The translations under genes were made by a program, and so were the position numbers. From Acidobacteria bacterium AB60 (GTDB lineage: Bacteria > Acidobacteriota > Terriglobia > Terriglobales > Acidobacteriaceae), in assembly GCA_008682415.1 (NCBI GenBank), contig VANK01000001.1, forward strand, positions 1,281,510 through 1,345,509: a stretch of 64,000 nucleotides of DNA, read 5' to 3'. This document shows, one piece after another, positions 39,062 through 49,604 of this stretch (position 1 is its first letter; the number at the start of each line of letters is the position of its first letter). The notes under the pieces were generated by a model that did not search any database, was not told where the DNA came from, and was given only the letters and a program-made list of their open reading frames with translations.

Positions 39062-39946
39062 ATGGGATCCACCATCTTCCCGCTCTGGGGCAAGACGCGC
39101 ATCACGCTGGAGATGATCAAGTGGGAGCACTCCATCTTTGCGCTTCCCTTCGCCCTCACGGCCACCATCCTGGCCGCCGGTGGTGTGCCTCGCCTCCGCA
39201 TTTTGGGCTGGATCCTCGTCGCCATGATCTCCGCCCGGTCCTGCGCCATGGCCTTCAATCGTTGGGCTGACGCGGACATCGACGCCGCCAATCCCCGCAC
39301 CCGCACCCGGGCCATCCCCGCAGGTCACCTTTCCCGTGCCTTCGTCCTGGGATTCACCCTCGCCTGCGCCGCAATCTTCATCGCCGCCTCCGCCGCCCTC
39401 AACCGACTCACCCTTCTGCTTTCGCCGCTCGTTCTCATCGTCCTGCTCTCCTACAGCTACATGAAGCGATTCACTCGCTGGTCCCATCTCGTCCTCGGCC
39501 TGGCGCTCGGCATGGCCCCCTCGGCCGCCTGGATCGCCGTCCGCGGATCCCTCGATCCCCGCATCCTCGTCTTGACCGTAACCGTCATGCTCTGGGTCGG
39601 CGGCTTCGACGTCCTCTACGCCTGCCAGGACTACGACCACGACTGCCGCTCCGGCCTGCACAGCCTCCCCCAAGCCATCGGCATCCCCAACGCCTTCCTC
39701 GCCGCTCGTCTCATGCACACCCTCGTGCTCGCCCTGCTCGTCTGGTTCGGCGTCCTGTTTCATTTCCACCTGGCGGGATGGGCGGGCGTCGTTGCCGTCG
39801 GGCTCCTGCTGGCCTATGAACACTCCCTCGTCTCGCCCTCCGACCTGCGCCGCCTGAACGCGGCATTCTTCACCATGAACGGCATCATCGCGATCATCTT
39901 CTTCACCTTCGTCGCCGCCGACCTCTGGCTCCGGAGCCGGGCCTGA
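39062..39946 (+). CDS. mqnP: UbiA-family prenyltransferase, probable MqnP
   Basis: 294 aa integral membrane protein with about 8-9 hydrophobic helices. The first Asp-rich motif is NRWADADIDAANPRTRTR (about 62-80) and the second is DVLYACQDYDHD (about 180-192); both bind Mg2+-prenyl diphosphate in UbiA enzymes. The sequence style matches MqnP/UbiA-like proteins, which prenylate 1,4-dihydroxy-6-naphthoate in futalosine-route menaquinone synthesis; a 4-hydroxybenzoate substrate cannot be excluded. No other mqn gene is in this window. Followed by pheA. Confidence 0.85.
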   Translation: MGSTIFPLWGKTRITLEMIKWEHSIFALPFALTATILAAGGVPRLRILGWILVAMISARSCAMAFNRWADADIDAANPRTRTRAIPAGHLSRAFVLGFTLACAAIFIAASAALNRLTLLLSPLVLIVLLSYSYMKRFTRWSHLVLGLALGMAPSAAWIAVRGSLDPRILVLTVTVMLWVGGFDVLYACQDYDHDCRSGLHSLPQAIGIPNAFLAARLMHTLVLALLVWFGVLFHFHLAGWAGVVAVGLLLAYEHSLVSPSDLRRLNAAFFTMNGIIAIIFFTFVAADLWLRSRA

Positions 39947-40012
39947 GATGCCTGCCGCCGCTCCGTGTGCTATCGTCCCTCGCAGAAACTCACCCGCCAT
40001 TGCAGAGGTTGC

Positions 40013-40876
40013 GTGAACCAACTCGATTCAAACCAGTTTCCCGGCAAATTCAAGGTAGCTATCCAGGGCGAGCCCGGCTCCTTCAGTCACGAGGCTGCCC
40101 TCAAATTGGTTCCAGGAGCCAGCATCGCGCCGCACGCCCTCTCCGCCGAGGTCTTTGCTGCTGTCGCCGACGGGGCCGTCGATGCTGCGGCCATTCCCAT
40201 TGAAAACAGCCTCGCGGGATCCGTCTCCGAACACTTCGATCTCCTGCTGAAGCACGAAGTCAAAGTCGTCGGCGAGACATTGCTGCGCATCCGGCACAAC
40301 CTAATCGCCATCCCCGGCGCCTCTCTGGCAAGCATCGACCGCGTCTTCTCCCATCCCGTCGCTCTCGCCCAATGCCGCCGCTTTCTCGCCGAGCACCCGC
40401 GCATGGAGGCCTTCGCCTTCTACGACACCGCCGGAAGCGTCAAGCAGATCATCGAGCTCCGCGACCGCCACGCTGGCGCCATCGCCAGCCGCTCCGCCGC
40501 CGAGCATTACGGCGCCCAGATCCTCGCGTCCGACATCGAGGACAATCCGGAAAACTACACCCGCTTCTTCCTCATCAAGCACACTGCCGAAGTGGAGATC
40601 GTGCCCGGCGCCAACAAGATCAGCATCGCGTTCGCTCTCGAAAACCGCCCCGGCTCGCTCGTCGCCGCCTTGACAGCCGTCTCCGCTCTGGGCATCAATC
40701 TCACCAAGATCGAGTCACGCCCCGTGCACGGCAGACCCTGGGAATACATCTTCTATGTGGATTGCCAGCTGCGCAGCCCCGAGGAAGGCGATCAGGCGCT
40801 CTCCGCGCTCCAGGCCCACTGCTCCATGGTCAAATCCCTCGGCTGCTACCTGGAAGCGGAAGAAGCCGCGGGCTAA
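40013..40876 (+). CDS. pheA: Prephenate dehydratase
   Basis: About 287 aa from a GTG at 40013 with AGAGG 4 nt upstream; another GTG at 39965 would add 16 non-conserved residues. The prephenate dehydratase domain (FKVAIQGEPGSFSHEAA, VDAAAIPIENSLAGSV, and the catalytic TRF in NYTRFFLI) is followed by an ACT regulatory domain (SIAFALENRPGSLVAALTAV, KIESRPVHGRPWEYIFYVD). It converts prephenate to phenylpyruvate; the ESRP motif of the ACT domain binds phenylalanine for feedback control. No chorismate mutase domain is fused. Confidence 0.95.
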   Translation: MNQLDSNQFPGKFKVAIQGEPGSFSHEAALKLVPGASIAPHALSAEVFAAVADGAVDAAAIPIENSLAGSVSEHFDLLLKHEVKVVGETLLRIRHNLIAIPGASLASIDRVFSHPVALAQCRRFLAEHPRMEAFAFYDTAGSVKQIIELRDRHAGAIASRSAAEHYGAQILASDIEDNPENYTRFFLIKHTAEVEIVPGANKISIAFALENRPGSLVAALTAVSALGINLTKIESRPVHGRPWEYIFYVDCQLRSPEEGDQALSALQAHCSMVKSLGCYLEAEEAAG

Positions 40877-40938
40877 CGCGGAGCCCCGGACCCAAATAAC
40901 TCCAGCCACAACCCGAGACGAGACACGCTCACAACAAA

Positions 40939-40963
40939 AGAGGACGGCCACGAGCCGTCCTCT
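40939..40963. terminator. Terminator between pheA and the beta-barrel gene
   Basis: Perfect 10-bp inverted repeat AGAGGACGGC / GCCGTCCTCT with loop CACGA, preceded by AAAA and followed by a T-rich stretch (CATTCTT). Lies between convergent genes. Confidence 0.75.
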
Positions 40964-40992
40964 CATTCTTACTCCGGATCACTGACCACTGA

Positions 40993-41048
40993 CCCTGTTC
41001 CCTGTTCCCTGTTCCCTGTTCCCTGTTCCCTGTTCCCTGTTCCCTGTT
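40993..41048. repeat. Heptamer tandem array (CCCTGTT)x8
   Basis: Eight perfect contiguous copies of CCCTGTT in the space between pheA and the beta-barrel gene, ending next to the stop codon of the latter. It belongs to the family of 7-bp arrays seen at six other places in the window. Confidence 0.95.
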
Positions 41049-41049
41049 C

Positions 41050-41673
41050 CTAAAAATGGTACGCCACACCCACCGTCGGCTCGTAGATGTTGTACCACTT
41101 GTTCGTCGTCAGGTTCACCTGATTGGTGCTGGAGCCCTGCCCGAAGTTCGGCACCTTGGTCACCAGCCCGCGATACTCGGCCCGGATATCGAAGCTGGGG
41201 CTGATCTCATACGCAATTCCGGCTCCATACATGCCCGCCACCGTGGTTTGCTGCTTCACGTCCAGTGACGTCGTCTGCGAGTTGCGGATCGGCAGGAAGA
41301 TAAGCCCCGAAGGGCCCCCCTCGACGAACGGGTTGAACTTCTTGTACGTAAAGCTGCGCACGTACGCGCCGGAGATCTCCTGGGTCCGCAGCAGAACCTT
41401 CACCACGTTGGTGTTTCCCACAATAAAGCGCATCGTGTTCTGATACGTGATCCCGTAGTTCACCTCGAGGGCACTGCTGGGGGTCAGCATGAAACGATAG
41501 CTCGCCAGCGCACCCAATGCGTAATTGGAGTGAACCTGGACATCGGTGGAAGAGGCGACAAACGGCTCAATCAAGCCGGTGCCGCTCAAGCTGATGTCCT
41601 GGCGGCTCTCCTGGGCACGGCCCGCAACCGCGGACGCGGCCAGCAGGAAAAGTACAAAGAGCGATTTCTTCAT
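41050..41673 (-). CDS. Outer membrane beta-barrel protein
   Basis: 207 aa from ATG 41673 (AGGA about 5 nt upstream); the frame runs on to 41829 but only this start gives a signal peptide (MKKSLFVLFLLAASAVAGRA). The mature protein has alternating amphipathic strands (YALGALASYRFMLTPSSALE, SFDIRAEYRGLVTKVPNFGQ) and ends in an aromatic residue (GVAYHF), the outer membrane insertion signal. Size suits an 8-stranded OmpA/OmpX-like barrel. Function unknown. Confidence 0.8.
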   Translation of the reverse strand: MKKSLFVLFLLAASAVAGRAQESRQDISLSGTGLIEPFVASSTDVQVHSNYALGALASYRFMLTPSSALEVNYGITYQNTMRFIVGNTNVVKVLLRTQEISGAYVRSFTYKKFNPFVEGGPSGLIFLPIRNSQTTSLDVKQQTTVAGMYGAGIAYEISPSFDIRAEYRGLVTKVPNFGQGSSTNQVNLTTNKWYNIYEPTVGVAYHF

Positions 41674-41923
41674 TCGGTCCTGAACCTCACAACTGCGCAA
41701 CCGGAAGGGCTGGCAGAGAGCTTGATATTCCGATTTCTCCGGTTCGCCGGTGCTCCGGTCGGAGCCGGGCCCCGCTCTCAGCATTGTAAATGGCTGAGTC
41801 GGCGAACCAGCCCCAGGTACTGGAATCATCTACCGCTTAGACGCACACAAATCTGATCGGTGTTCCATGAATAGCACAACCGGCCGCGGATTCCGAATTG
41901 CCCCGACTCCCGGGAAGCGCCGT

Positions 41924-42847
41924 TCATCCCGCCTTCTCCACCTGGTAATAAAAAGGAGGCCCGTTCCGCTTGGCCAGGGCGCGAATCGTCTGCAAAAACG
42001 CTGTCGCCGCATACGACAGCGTGCCGTGACGGCGATGCACCAGCCGCAGCACCCGCTTGAACTCAAGCTCGTCCACCGTCACCGCCACCAGCTCGCCCGT
42101 CTCCAACTCCCGCGCCGCCGTGAGATGCGGAATCAGCGCCACGCCATTCCCCATCGCCACAAACCGCTTGATCGCCTCGATCGTCGGCAGCTCGATGCAC
42201 ATCCGCAGCGGGGTGCGGTATCGCTGGAACGCCTCGATCACCCGCCGCCTCAGGGGCGACGCCACGTTATGCGCAATAAAGTTCTCCTCGCCCAGGTCCG
42301 TGATCGAAACGCGCCCCGCGCCGGCCAGCGGATGTTTCGGGCTCGCCACCAGCATCAGGCTGTCCCCATACACCGCGATGCTCCGGAACTGCTCCGGATC
42401 GGGCCGGAACGACACCATCCCCAGTTCGAAGCTTCGAAGACTCAGCTCCTCCGGAATCCGCGAAGCCAGCATACGCTGCACGGTCACATGAATATGCGGG
42501 TACTCGCGCCGGAAATCGTCCATCGCCGGCAGCAGGTACGTGCAGGTGTACTCGTTCGCAGCCAGCTGAAGCTGCCCTCGCTCCAGGCTCTTCAATTCGC
42601 CCAGCGCACTGCCCGCCTCCCGCCGCAACGCCATCAGCCGGAGCGCATATTCCCGCAGCAGCGTACCCGCCGCGGTCAGCGATCCGTCCCGCGCCGCGCG
42701 ATCGAACAGCTTCTCGCCCACCGACGCCTCGAGCTTACGGATCACCTGGCTCACCGCCGGCTGCGTCCGGTGCAGCCGCGCCGCCGCCCGCGAAAAACTC
42801 CGCTCCTCCGCCACCGCAAGAAAGGTCTCCAGTTGACTAAGCTCCAT
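41924..42847 (-). CDS. LysR-family transcriptional regulator
   Basis: 307 aa from ATG 42847 (AGGGG upstream). The frame extends to 42910 only by translating heptamer repeat DNA. N-terminal winged helix-turn-helix: MELSQLETFLAVAEERSFSR with ARLHRTQPAVSQVIRKLE. The effector domain of the periplasmic-binding-protein type occupies about 90-300. It is divergent from leuA, separated by about 190 bp containing a heptamer array, and is the natural candidate regulator of the branched-chain cluster; the inducer is unknown. Confidence 0.9.
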   Translation of the reverse strand: MELSQLETFLAVAEERSFSRAAARLHRTQPAVSQVIRKLEASVGEKLFDRAARDGSLTAAGTLLREYALRLMALRREAGSALGELKSLERGQLQLAANEYTCTYLLPAMDDFRREYPHIHVTVQRMLASRIPEELSLRSFELGMVSFRPDPEQFRSIAVYGDSLMLVASPKHPLAGAGRVSITDLGEENFIAHNVASPLRRRVIEAFQRYRTPLRMCIELPTIEAIKRFVAMGNGVALIPHLTAARELETGELVAVTVDELEFKRVLRLVHRRHGTLSYAATAFLQTIRALAKRNGPPFYYQVEKAG

Positions 42848-42859
42848 CGTCACCCCTGC

Positions 42860-42943
42860 CCCCCGTTCCCTTTCCCCGTTCCCCGTTCCCTTTCCCTGTT
42901 CCCTGTTCACTGTTCACTGATCACTGATCACTGATCACTGATA
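42860..42943. repeat. Heptamer-variant array between lysR and leuA
   Basis: A degenerating series of 7-bp units that changes along its length: CCCCGTT and CCCTTTC forms, then CCCTGTT, CACTGTT and finally TGATCAC x3. It shows two different heptamer types grading into each other in one array. Confidence 0.85.
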
Positions 42944-43039
42944 AGCAATACTAATCGACCTCCCAAGAAGAATAACTTTGCCTTATACCGGACCGATGAG
43001 CGAAACTAAAGATGTTCGCGAACCGAGGCCCCCTCGCCT

Positions 43040-44239
43040 ATGACTCGAAATCACGTAGCCTTCTTCGACACCACCCTGCGCGACGGCGAACAGTCCCCCG
43101 GCTGCAGCATGACCACCCAGGAAAAACTCACCATGGCCCACGCCTTGGAAGACCTCGGTGTCGACATCATCGAGGCCGGCTTCGCGATGGCCTCTGAAGG
43201 CGACTTCGCCGCCATCGCCACCATCACGCAGGCCATCCGCAAGCCCAGGATCGCTTCCCTCGCCCGCGCCAAAACAGAAGACATCGAGATGGCCGCGCGC
43301 GCTATCCAGTTCGCCGATCGCCCCCGCATCCACGTCTTCCTCGCCTCCAGCGATCTGCACCTCGAGTACAAGCTCAAGATCAGCCGCCAGGAGGCCCTGG
43401 ACCGTACGGCCGAGTCCGTGCGCCTGGCCCGCTCGCTCGTTGACGACGTGGAGTTTTCGCCGGAAGACGCGACGCGTTCGGACCGCGACTTCCTGGTGGA
43501 GATGGTGCGCATCGCCGTGGAAGCCGGCGCCACCACCATCAACATGCCGGATACCGTGGGCTACACCACCCCCGAGGAGTACGGCAAGATGTTCCGCGAT
43601 GTGCGCGAGCGCATCCCCGCCGTCGACGAGCAGGGCATCATCCTCTCCTCGCACTGCCACGACGACCTCGGCCTCGCCGTGGCCAACTCTCTCGCCGCCA
43701 TCGAAGCAGGCGCCCGCCAGGTGGAGTGCACCATCAACGGCATCGGCGAACGCGCCGGCAACGCGGCACTCGAAGAGATTGCCGCAGCTCTCTATGTGCG
43801 TGCCGACAAATACGCGGTCAACACCAGCATCAAGCTCAACCAGCTCTATCCCACGAGTCAGGTGCTGGGGAACATCATTACCTTCAAGCCATCGCCCAAC
43901 AAGGCGATCGTCGGCGCCAACGCCTTCGCGCACGAGTCGGGCATTCACCAGCACGGCATGCTTGCCAACCCTCTCTGTTACGAAATTATGACGCCTTCCC
44001 TGGTTGGGGTCTCGGCCACCAACCTGGTGCTGGGCAAACACTCCGGCCGCGCTGCCTTGCGCCATCGCCTGGAAGAACTGGGGTTCACCCTCGATCGCGA
44101 GGAACTCCAACACGTCTACTACCGGTTTGTCGCTTTGGCCGATCGGAAGAAGAACATCTACGACCAGGATTTGATCGGCATCCTGCCCGATGCGATCCGC
44201 GCACGGCGGCACATGGCCGCAGTCGAAGAAGTTGATTGA
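43040..44239 (+). CDS. leuA: 2-isopropylmalate synthase, short form without regulatory domain
   Basis: 399 aa. Catalytic TIM barrel of the HMGL-like family: [14 protein letters not shown] (9-22), [14 protein letters not shown] with the metal-binding Hx[15 protein letters not shown], and HESGIHQHG. It condenses acetyl-CoA with 2-oxoisovalerate, the first step of leucine synthesis. Typical bacterial LeuA is about 510 aa with a C-terminal LeuA_dimer domain that binds leucine; this protein ends right after the linker region, so that domain is missing. Downstream there is only a spacer of about 100 bp before leuB, so no broken remnant is present. Homocitrate or citramalate synthase activity is a less likely alternative. 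Confidence 0.88.
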   Translation: MTRNHVAFFDTTLRDGEQSPGCSMTTQEKLTMAHALEDLGVDIIEAGFAMASEGDFAAIATITQAIRKPRIASLARAKTEDIEMAARAIQFADRPRIHVFLASSDLHLEYKLKISRQEALDRTAESVRLARSLVDDVEFSPEDATRSDRDFLVEMVRIAVEAGATTINMPDTVGYTTPEEYGKMFRDVRERIPAVDEQGIILSSHCHDDLGLAVANSLAAIEAGARQVECTINGIGERAGNAALEEIAAALYVRADKYAVNTSIKLNQLYPTSQVLGNIITFKPSPNKAIVGANAFAHESGIHQHGMLANPLCYEIMTPSLVGVSATNLVLGKHSGRAALRHRLEELGFTLDREELQHVYYRFVALADRKKNIYDQDLIGILPDAIRARRHMAAVEEVD

Positions 44240-44265
44240 TACGAGACTGAGAAATCTTGGAACAG

Positions 44266-44317
44266 GGCACGACTTTAGTCGTGCCAAAAACCCCGCCCCA
44301 TATGCGGGCTTCAGCCC
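44266..44317 (+). repeat. Paired-hairpin intergenic element, copy 1 (leuA-leuB)
   Basis: First hairpin GGCACGACT-TT-AGTCGTGCC (44266-44285), second GGGCT-TC-AGCCC (44306-44317). The same two hairpins, with matching spacing and flanks, recur at 47024-47078. Confidence 0.9.
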
Positions 44318-44344
44318 CTGGGGACAACGACAGGAAGCCTGCGA

Positions 44345-45439
44345 ATGCACCTGAAACTACTCGTTACCCCCGGAGACGGCATCGGTCCGGAAGTCACCAG
44401 CGAAGCCGTGGCGGTCCTGCAGGACGTCATGCAACTCGGCGGCCACACCCTCAGCATCGACCAGCGCGACATAGGCGGCGTAGCCATCGTCCGGCACAAG
44501 ACGCCGCTTCCCCAGGACACCCTCGACGCCGCTCTCAGCGCCGACGGCGTCCTCCTCGGCGCGGTCGGCGGCAATGAGTTCAACTCCCTGCCCCCGGATC
44601 AGCGCCCCGAAGCTGGCCTGCTCAAAATCCGCGCGGCCCTCGGCGGCTTCGCCAACCTCCGCCCCGCCTTCGCCTTCAAGGAACTGGCCGTCAACAGCCC
44701 CCTCCGCCCCGAGATCGTCGAGGGCGCCGACATCCTCTTCGTCCGCGAGCTCCTCGGCGGCCTCTACTTTGGCGCTCCCCGCGAGTGGAACCGCGCCACC
44801 GGCGAATCCTGGAACACCATGCGCTACACTCGCGACGAAGTCGCCCGCGTCGCCCGCATCGCCTTCCAGCTCGCCCAAAAACGCCGCAAAAAGCTCACCA
44901 GCGTCGATAAGGCCAACGTCCTCGAGGTCTCCCAGCTCTGGCGCGCCACCGTCAACGAAATCGCGGCCGAGTTCCCCGACGTCACCGTCGAGCACCAGTA
45001 CGTCGACGCCATGGCCATGCACCTCATGAACCAGCCGCGCAACTACGACGTCGTCCTCACCGAAAACCTCTTCGGCGACATCCTCTCCGACGAGTCCGCC
45101 GTCATCACCGGCTCCCTCGGCATGCTGCCCTCCGCCACCATCGGCGGCAAGGTGAATCTGTACGAGCCCGTCCACGGCTCCGCGCCCGACATCGCCGGCA
45201 AAGGCCTCGCCAACCCCCTCGGCGCCATCCTCACCGGCGCGCTCATCCTGCGTCACTCCGCTGGACTCGAAGCCGAAGCCCACGCCATCGAAACCGCCGT
45301 CCGCAAAGTCCTCGAAGCCGGCTTCCGCACGCCCGACCTCGCGCGCAGCAATCCACAGGGCTACAGCGTCCTCTCGACCACAGCCATGGGCAGCCAGGTA
45401 CGTGAGACGCTCCATCACATCCTGGCCGTCCACTCGTAG
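44345..45439 (+). CDS. leuB: 3-isopropylmalate dehydrogenase
   Basis: 364 aa; AGGAAG lies 7 nt before the ATG. It has the isocitrate/isopropylmalate dehydrogenase signatures: LLVTPGDGIGPEV at the N-terminus, the substrate arginines in the central region (FVRELLGGLYFG), LTENLFGDILSDE for metal binding, and the NAD-binding EPVHGSAPDIAGKG. It oxidises and decarboxylates 3-isopropylmalate to 2-oxoisocaproate using NAD+. Full length. Third step of the leucine branch, encoded between leuA and leuC. Confidence 0.96.
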   Translation: MHLKLLVTPGDGIGPEVTSEAVAVLQDVMQLGGHTLSIDQRDIGGVAIVRHKTPLPQDTLDAALSADGVLLGAVGGNEFNSLPPDQRPEAGLLKIRAALGGFANLRPAFAFKELAVNSPLRPEIVEGADILFVRELLGGLYFGAPREWNRATGESWNTMRYTRDEVARVARIAFQLAQKRRKKLTSVDKANVLEVSQLWRATVNEIAAEFPDVTVEHQYVDAMAMHLMNQPRNYDVVLTENLFGDILSDESAVITGSLGMLPSATIGGKVNLYEPVHGSAPDIAGKGLANPLGAILTGALILRHSAGLEAEAHAIETAVRKVLEAGFRTPDLARSNPQGYSVLSTTAMGSQVRETLHHILAVHS

Positions 45440-45490
45440 CCCAAACGGTCTGGCGAGACAAGATCCTGGCATTTGGCTCCGCATTGACGG

Positions 45491-45524
45491 GCTAAAAGCT
45501 AATAGCTAAGAGCTAACAGCTAAC
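45491..45524. repeat. Heptamer array of type AGCTAAN (leuB-leuC spacer)
   Basis: About five units of AGCTAA plus one variable base (A, T, G, C, C) directly before the leuC ribosome binding site GGAG. The 7-bp period is the same as in the unrelated CCCTGTT and TGATCAC arrays. Confidence 0.85.
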
Positions 45525-45532
45525 GGAGAACC

Positions 45533-46966
<1,434 letters not shown>

Positions 46967-47023
46967 GCATCCGTGCGTGAGAGACCGACCTCGCGCGCAC
47001 GGCTCGGGAAGCAGTTTTGAAAG

Positions 47024-47078
47024 GGCACGACTTCAGTCGTGCCGCAAACAAGGCAGAACGATTCGGGGCTTTAGCCCC
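47024..47078 (+). repeat. Paired-hairpin intergenic element, copy 2 (leuC-leuD)
   Basis: GGCACGACT-TC-AGTCGTGCC (47024-47043) and GGGGCT-TT-AGCCCC (47065-47078). The tail directly after the second hairpin reads TGAGGGAAG and forms the leuD ribosome binding site. Confidence 0.9.
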
Positions 47079-47093
47079 TGAGGGAAGTTTCGA

Positions 47094-47705
47094 ATGCAGC
47101 CCTTCAAGACACTCACATCGCTCGTCGCGCCTCTCGACCGCACCAACGTCGACACCGACCAGATCATCCCCAAGCAGTTCCTCAAGCGCATCGAGCGCAC
47201 CGGCTACGGCGACTTCCTGTTCTTCGACTGGCGTCAGACGCCCGAAGGCAATCCCGTCCCGGACTTCGTCATCAACGACCCCCGCTATCAGGGCGCGCAG
47301 ATCGTCGTCGCCGGCAAAAACTTCGGCTGCGGCTCCAGCCGCGAACACGCCGCCTGGGCGCTCTCCGACTTCGGCTTCCGCTGCGTCATCGCCCCCACCT
47401 TCGCTGACATCTTCTTCTCCAACGCCGGCAAAAACGGCATCCTGCTCGTCAAGCTCAGTGAAGAGCAGGTCGCCCAGCTCCTCCACAACGCGCAGACCAT
47501 CCCCGGCTACCAGCTCACCGTCTCTCTCGAAGATCAGACCATCACCGACAACCGCGGCTTCAACGCAACCTTTGAGGTCGACCCGTTCCGCCGCTACTGC
47601 CTCCTCGAAGGACTCGACGACATCGGCCTTACCCTCCGCCACGCGGACGCCCTCGACGCCTACGAGAAGCAACACGACCACGCCACCTGGCTGCAGGCAA
47701 AGTAA
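47094..47705 (+). CDS. leuD: 3-isopropylmalate dehydratase small subunit
   Basis: 203 aa swivel-domain subunit of isopropylmalate isomerase. [17 protein letters not shown] at the start and [17 protein letters not shown] (about 76-92) are family signatures. It partners LeuC encoded just upstream. The ribosome binding site GAGGGAAG comes from the end of a paired-hairpin repeat. Full length. Confidence 0.97.
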   Translation: MQPFKTLTSLVAPLDRTNVDTDQIIPKQFLKRIERTGYGDFLFFDWRQTPEGNPVPDFVINDPRYQGAQIVVAGKNFGCGSSREHAAWALSDFGFRCVIAPTFADIFFSNAGKNGILLVKLSEEQVAQLLHNAQTIPGYQLTVSLEDQTITDNRGFNATFEVDPFRRYCLLEGLDDIGLTLRHADALDAYEKQHDHATWLQAK

Positions 47706-47788
47706 GCAGCCAATAAGAGCCAGGGTGCCCCCGGTCTCCCGGTTTTGGAGACCTGGAATAGCAACCAACTCAATCCACCTCAGAACCA

Positions 47789-47814
47789 ACTGACCACTGA
47801 TCACTGACCACTGG
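47789..47814. repeat. Heptamer array of type TGAYCAC (leuD-ilvD spacer)
   Basis: About four units alternating ACTGACC and ACTGATC with a 7-bp period, 17 bp before the ilvD start. Confidence 0.85.
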
Positions 47815-47830
47815 CGAACGAAGAGAGCAA

Positions 47831-49519
47831 ATGACCATCGAAGGCAAGCGCAACTCGATTCCCCTGACTGAAGGCCCCAGCCGCGCCGCCGCGCGCTCCT
47901 ACCTCCGCGGCGCCGGTTTCCAGAAAGACGATCTCCACAAGCCCATCATCGGCGTCGCCAATACGTGGACCGAAATCGGCACCTGCAACGTCCACCTCCG
48001 CGAGCTCGCCGAAGCCCTCAAAGAAGGCATTCGCGAGGCCGGCGGCACGCCCATGGAGTTCAACACCATCACCATTTCCGACGGCATCACTATGGGCACG
48101 CAGGGCATGAAGGCCTCCCTGGTCTCGCGCGAGGTCATCGCCGACTCCATCGAGCTCGCCGCCCGCGGCAATCTCTTCGATGGCCTCGTCGGCATCGGCG
48201 GCTGCGACAAGAACATGCCCGGTATCATCATGGCCCTCTGCCGCCTCGACATCCCCGGCATGATGCTCTACGGCGGCTCCATCGCCCCCGGCAAGATCGA
48301 CGGCCCCAAGGGTGAGAAGATCGACATCACCATCCAGAATGTCTTTGAGGGCATCGGCTCCTTCGCCGCCGGCAAAATCGATGAGGCCGGCCTCGAAACC
48401 CTCGAAGCCAACGCCTGTCCCGGCGCCGGCGCATGCGGCGGCCAATTCACCGCCAATACCATGGCCATGAGCGGCGAGATGCTCGGCATCTCCCCCATGC
48501 ACCTTTCCGGCGTTCCCGCCACCGACACCGACAAGTACGCCGCCACCCGCGAGGCCGGCCGCATGCTCATGGACGCGGTCCGCGCCAACCGCCGCCCCTC
48601 GCAGATCATCACCCGCAAGGCCCTCGAGAACACCATCGCCAGCGTCGCCGCCAGCGGGGGCTCCACCAACGCCGTGCTCCACCTCATCGCCATCGCGCGC
48701 GAAATGGGCATCGCTCTCTCCGTCGACGACTTCGACGCCATCTCCAAGCGCACGCCCTTCATCTGCGACCTCGTGCCCGCCGGCAAGTACATGGCCTCGC
48801 ACTTTCAGGAAGCCGGCGGCTCCCGTCTCCTCGCCAAGCGCCTCATCGACGCCGGCCACGCCGACGGTTCCACCCTCACCATCAGCGGCCGCACTCTCGC
48901 CGAAGAAGCCGCGCTCGCGCAGGAGACACCCGGCCAGGTCGTCATCCACACCTTCGACAAGCCCCTCAAGCCCACCGGCGGCCTCGTCATCCTCAAGGGC
49001 AACCTCGCTCCCGAGGGCTGCGTCATGAAGATCGCCGCCGCCGATCGCTACGAGCACCGCGGCCCCGCGCGCGTCTTCGACTGCGAAGAAGACTGCTTCG
49101 CCGCCGTCCAGTCCGGCAAAATCAAGCCAGGCGACGTTCTCGTCATCCGCTACGAAGGCCCCAAGGGCGGACCCGGCATGCGTGAGATGCTGCAGGTCAC
49201 CGCCGCCGTCAGCGGCCACCCCGACCTTAGCCACACCGTTGCCCTCCTCACCGACGGTCGCTTCTCCGGCGCCACCCGCGGCTTCACCGCAGGCCACGTC
49301 GCTCCGGAAGCCTTCGTCGGCGGTCCCATCGCCGCCGTCCGCGAAGGCGACATCATTCACTTCGACATTCCTAACCGCACTCTCAACGTAGAACTCAGCG
49401 CGGAAGAGATCGCTACGCGTCTCAAGACCTTCGCGCCGCCCGCGCTCCGCTGGCCCGCCGGCGTCTTCCGCAAATACGTCGACCGCGTCACCAGCGCCTC
49501 TACCGGCGCAACAACGTAA
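47831..49519 (+). CDS. ilvD: Dihydroxyacid dehydratase
   Basis: 562 aa. Iron-sulfur dehydratase with cluster cysteines in [11 protein letters not shown] (about 122) and [17 protein letters not shown] (about 195), and the conserved [11 protein letters not shown]-terminal [12 protein letters not shown] is the IlvD/Edd signature. It converts dihydroxy acids to 2-oxoisovalerate and 2-oxo-3-methylvalerate, supplying both valine/isoleucine transamination and LeuA. Full length. Confidence 0.97.
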   Translation: MTIEGKRNSIPLTEGPSRAAARSYLRGAGFQKDDLHKPIIGVANTWTEIGTCNVHLRELAEALKEGIREAGGTPMEFNTITISDGITMGTQGMKASLVSREVIADSIELAARGNLFDGLVGIGGCDKNMPGIIMALCRLDIPGMMLYGGSIAPGKIDGPKGEKIDITIQNVFEGIGSFAAGKIDEAGLETLEANACPGAGACGGQFTANTMAMSGEMLGISPMHLSGVPATDTDKYAATREAGRMLMDAVRANRRPSQIITRKALENTIASVAASGGSTNAVLHLIAIAREMGIALSVDDFDAISKRTPFICDLVPAGKYMASHFQEAGGSRLLAKRLIDAGHADGSTLTISGRTLAEEAALAQETPGQVVIHTFDKPLKPTGGLVILKGNLAPEGCVMKIAAADRYEHRGPARVFDCEEDCFAAVQSGKIKPGDVLVIRYEGPKGGPGMREMLQVTAAVSGHPDLSHTVALLTDGRFSGATRGFTAGHVAPEAFVGGPIAAVREGDIIHFDIPNRTLNVELSAEEIATRLKTFAPPALRWPAGVFRKYVDRVTSASTGATT

Positions 49520-49588
49520 ATCAGTGGTCAGTGATCAGTGTTCAGTGGTCAGAAGGTACTGATCACTGAACACTGACCACTGATCACT
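49520..49588. repeat. Two opposed heptamer arrays forming a long hairpin (ilvD-ilvB spacer)
   Basis: Units of TCAGTGN run across 49520-49552 and the complementary NCACTGA form across 49559-49588, separated by about 6 nt. The two arms can pair imperfectly over roughly 30 bp. The hairpin begins immediately after the ilvD stop and ends just before the AAGGAG of ilvB. Confidence 0.9.
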
Positions 49589-49604
49589 CTCCAAGGAGAG
49601 CCCC

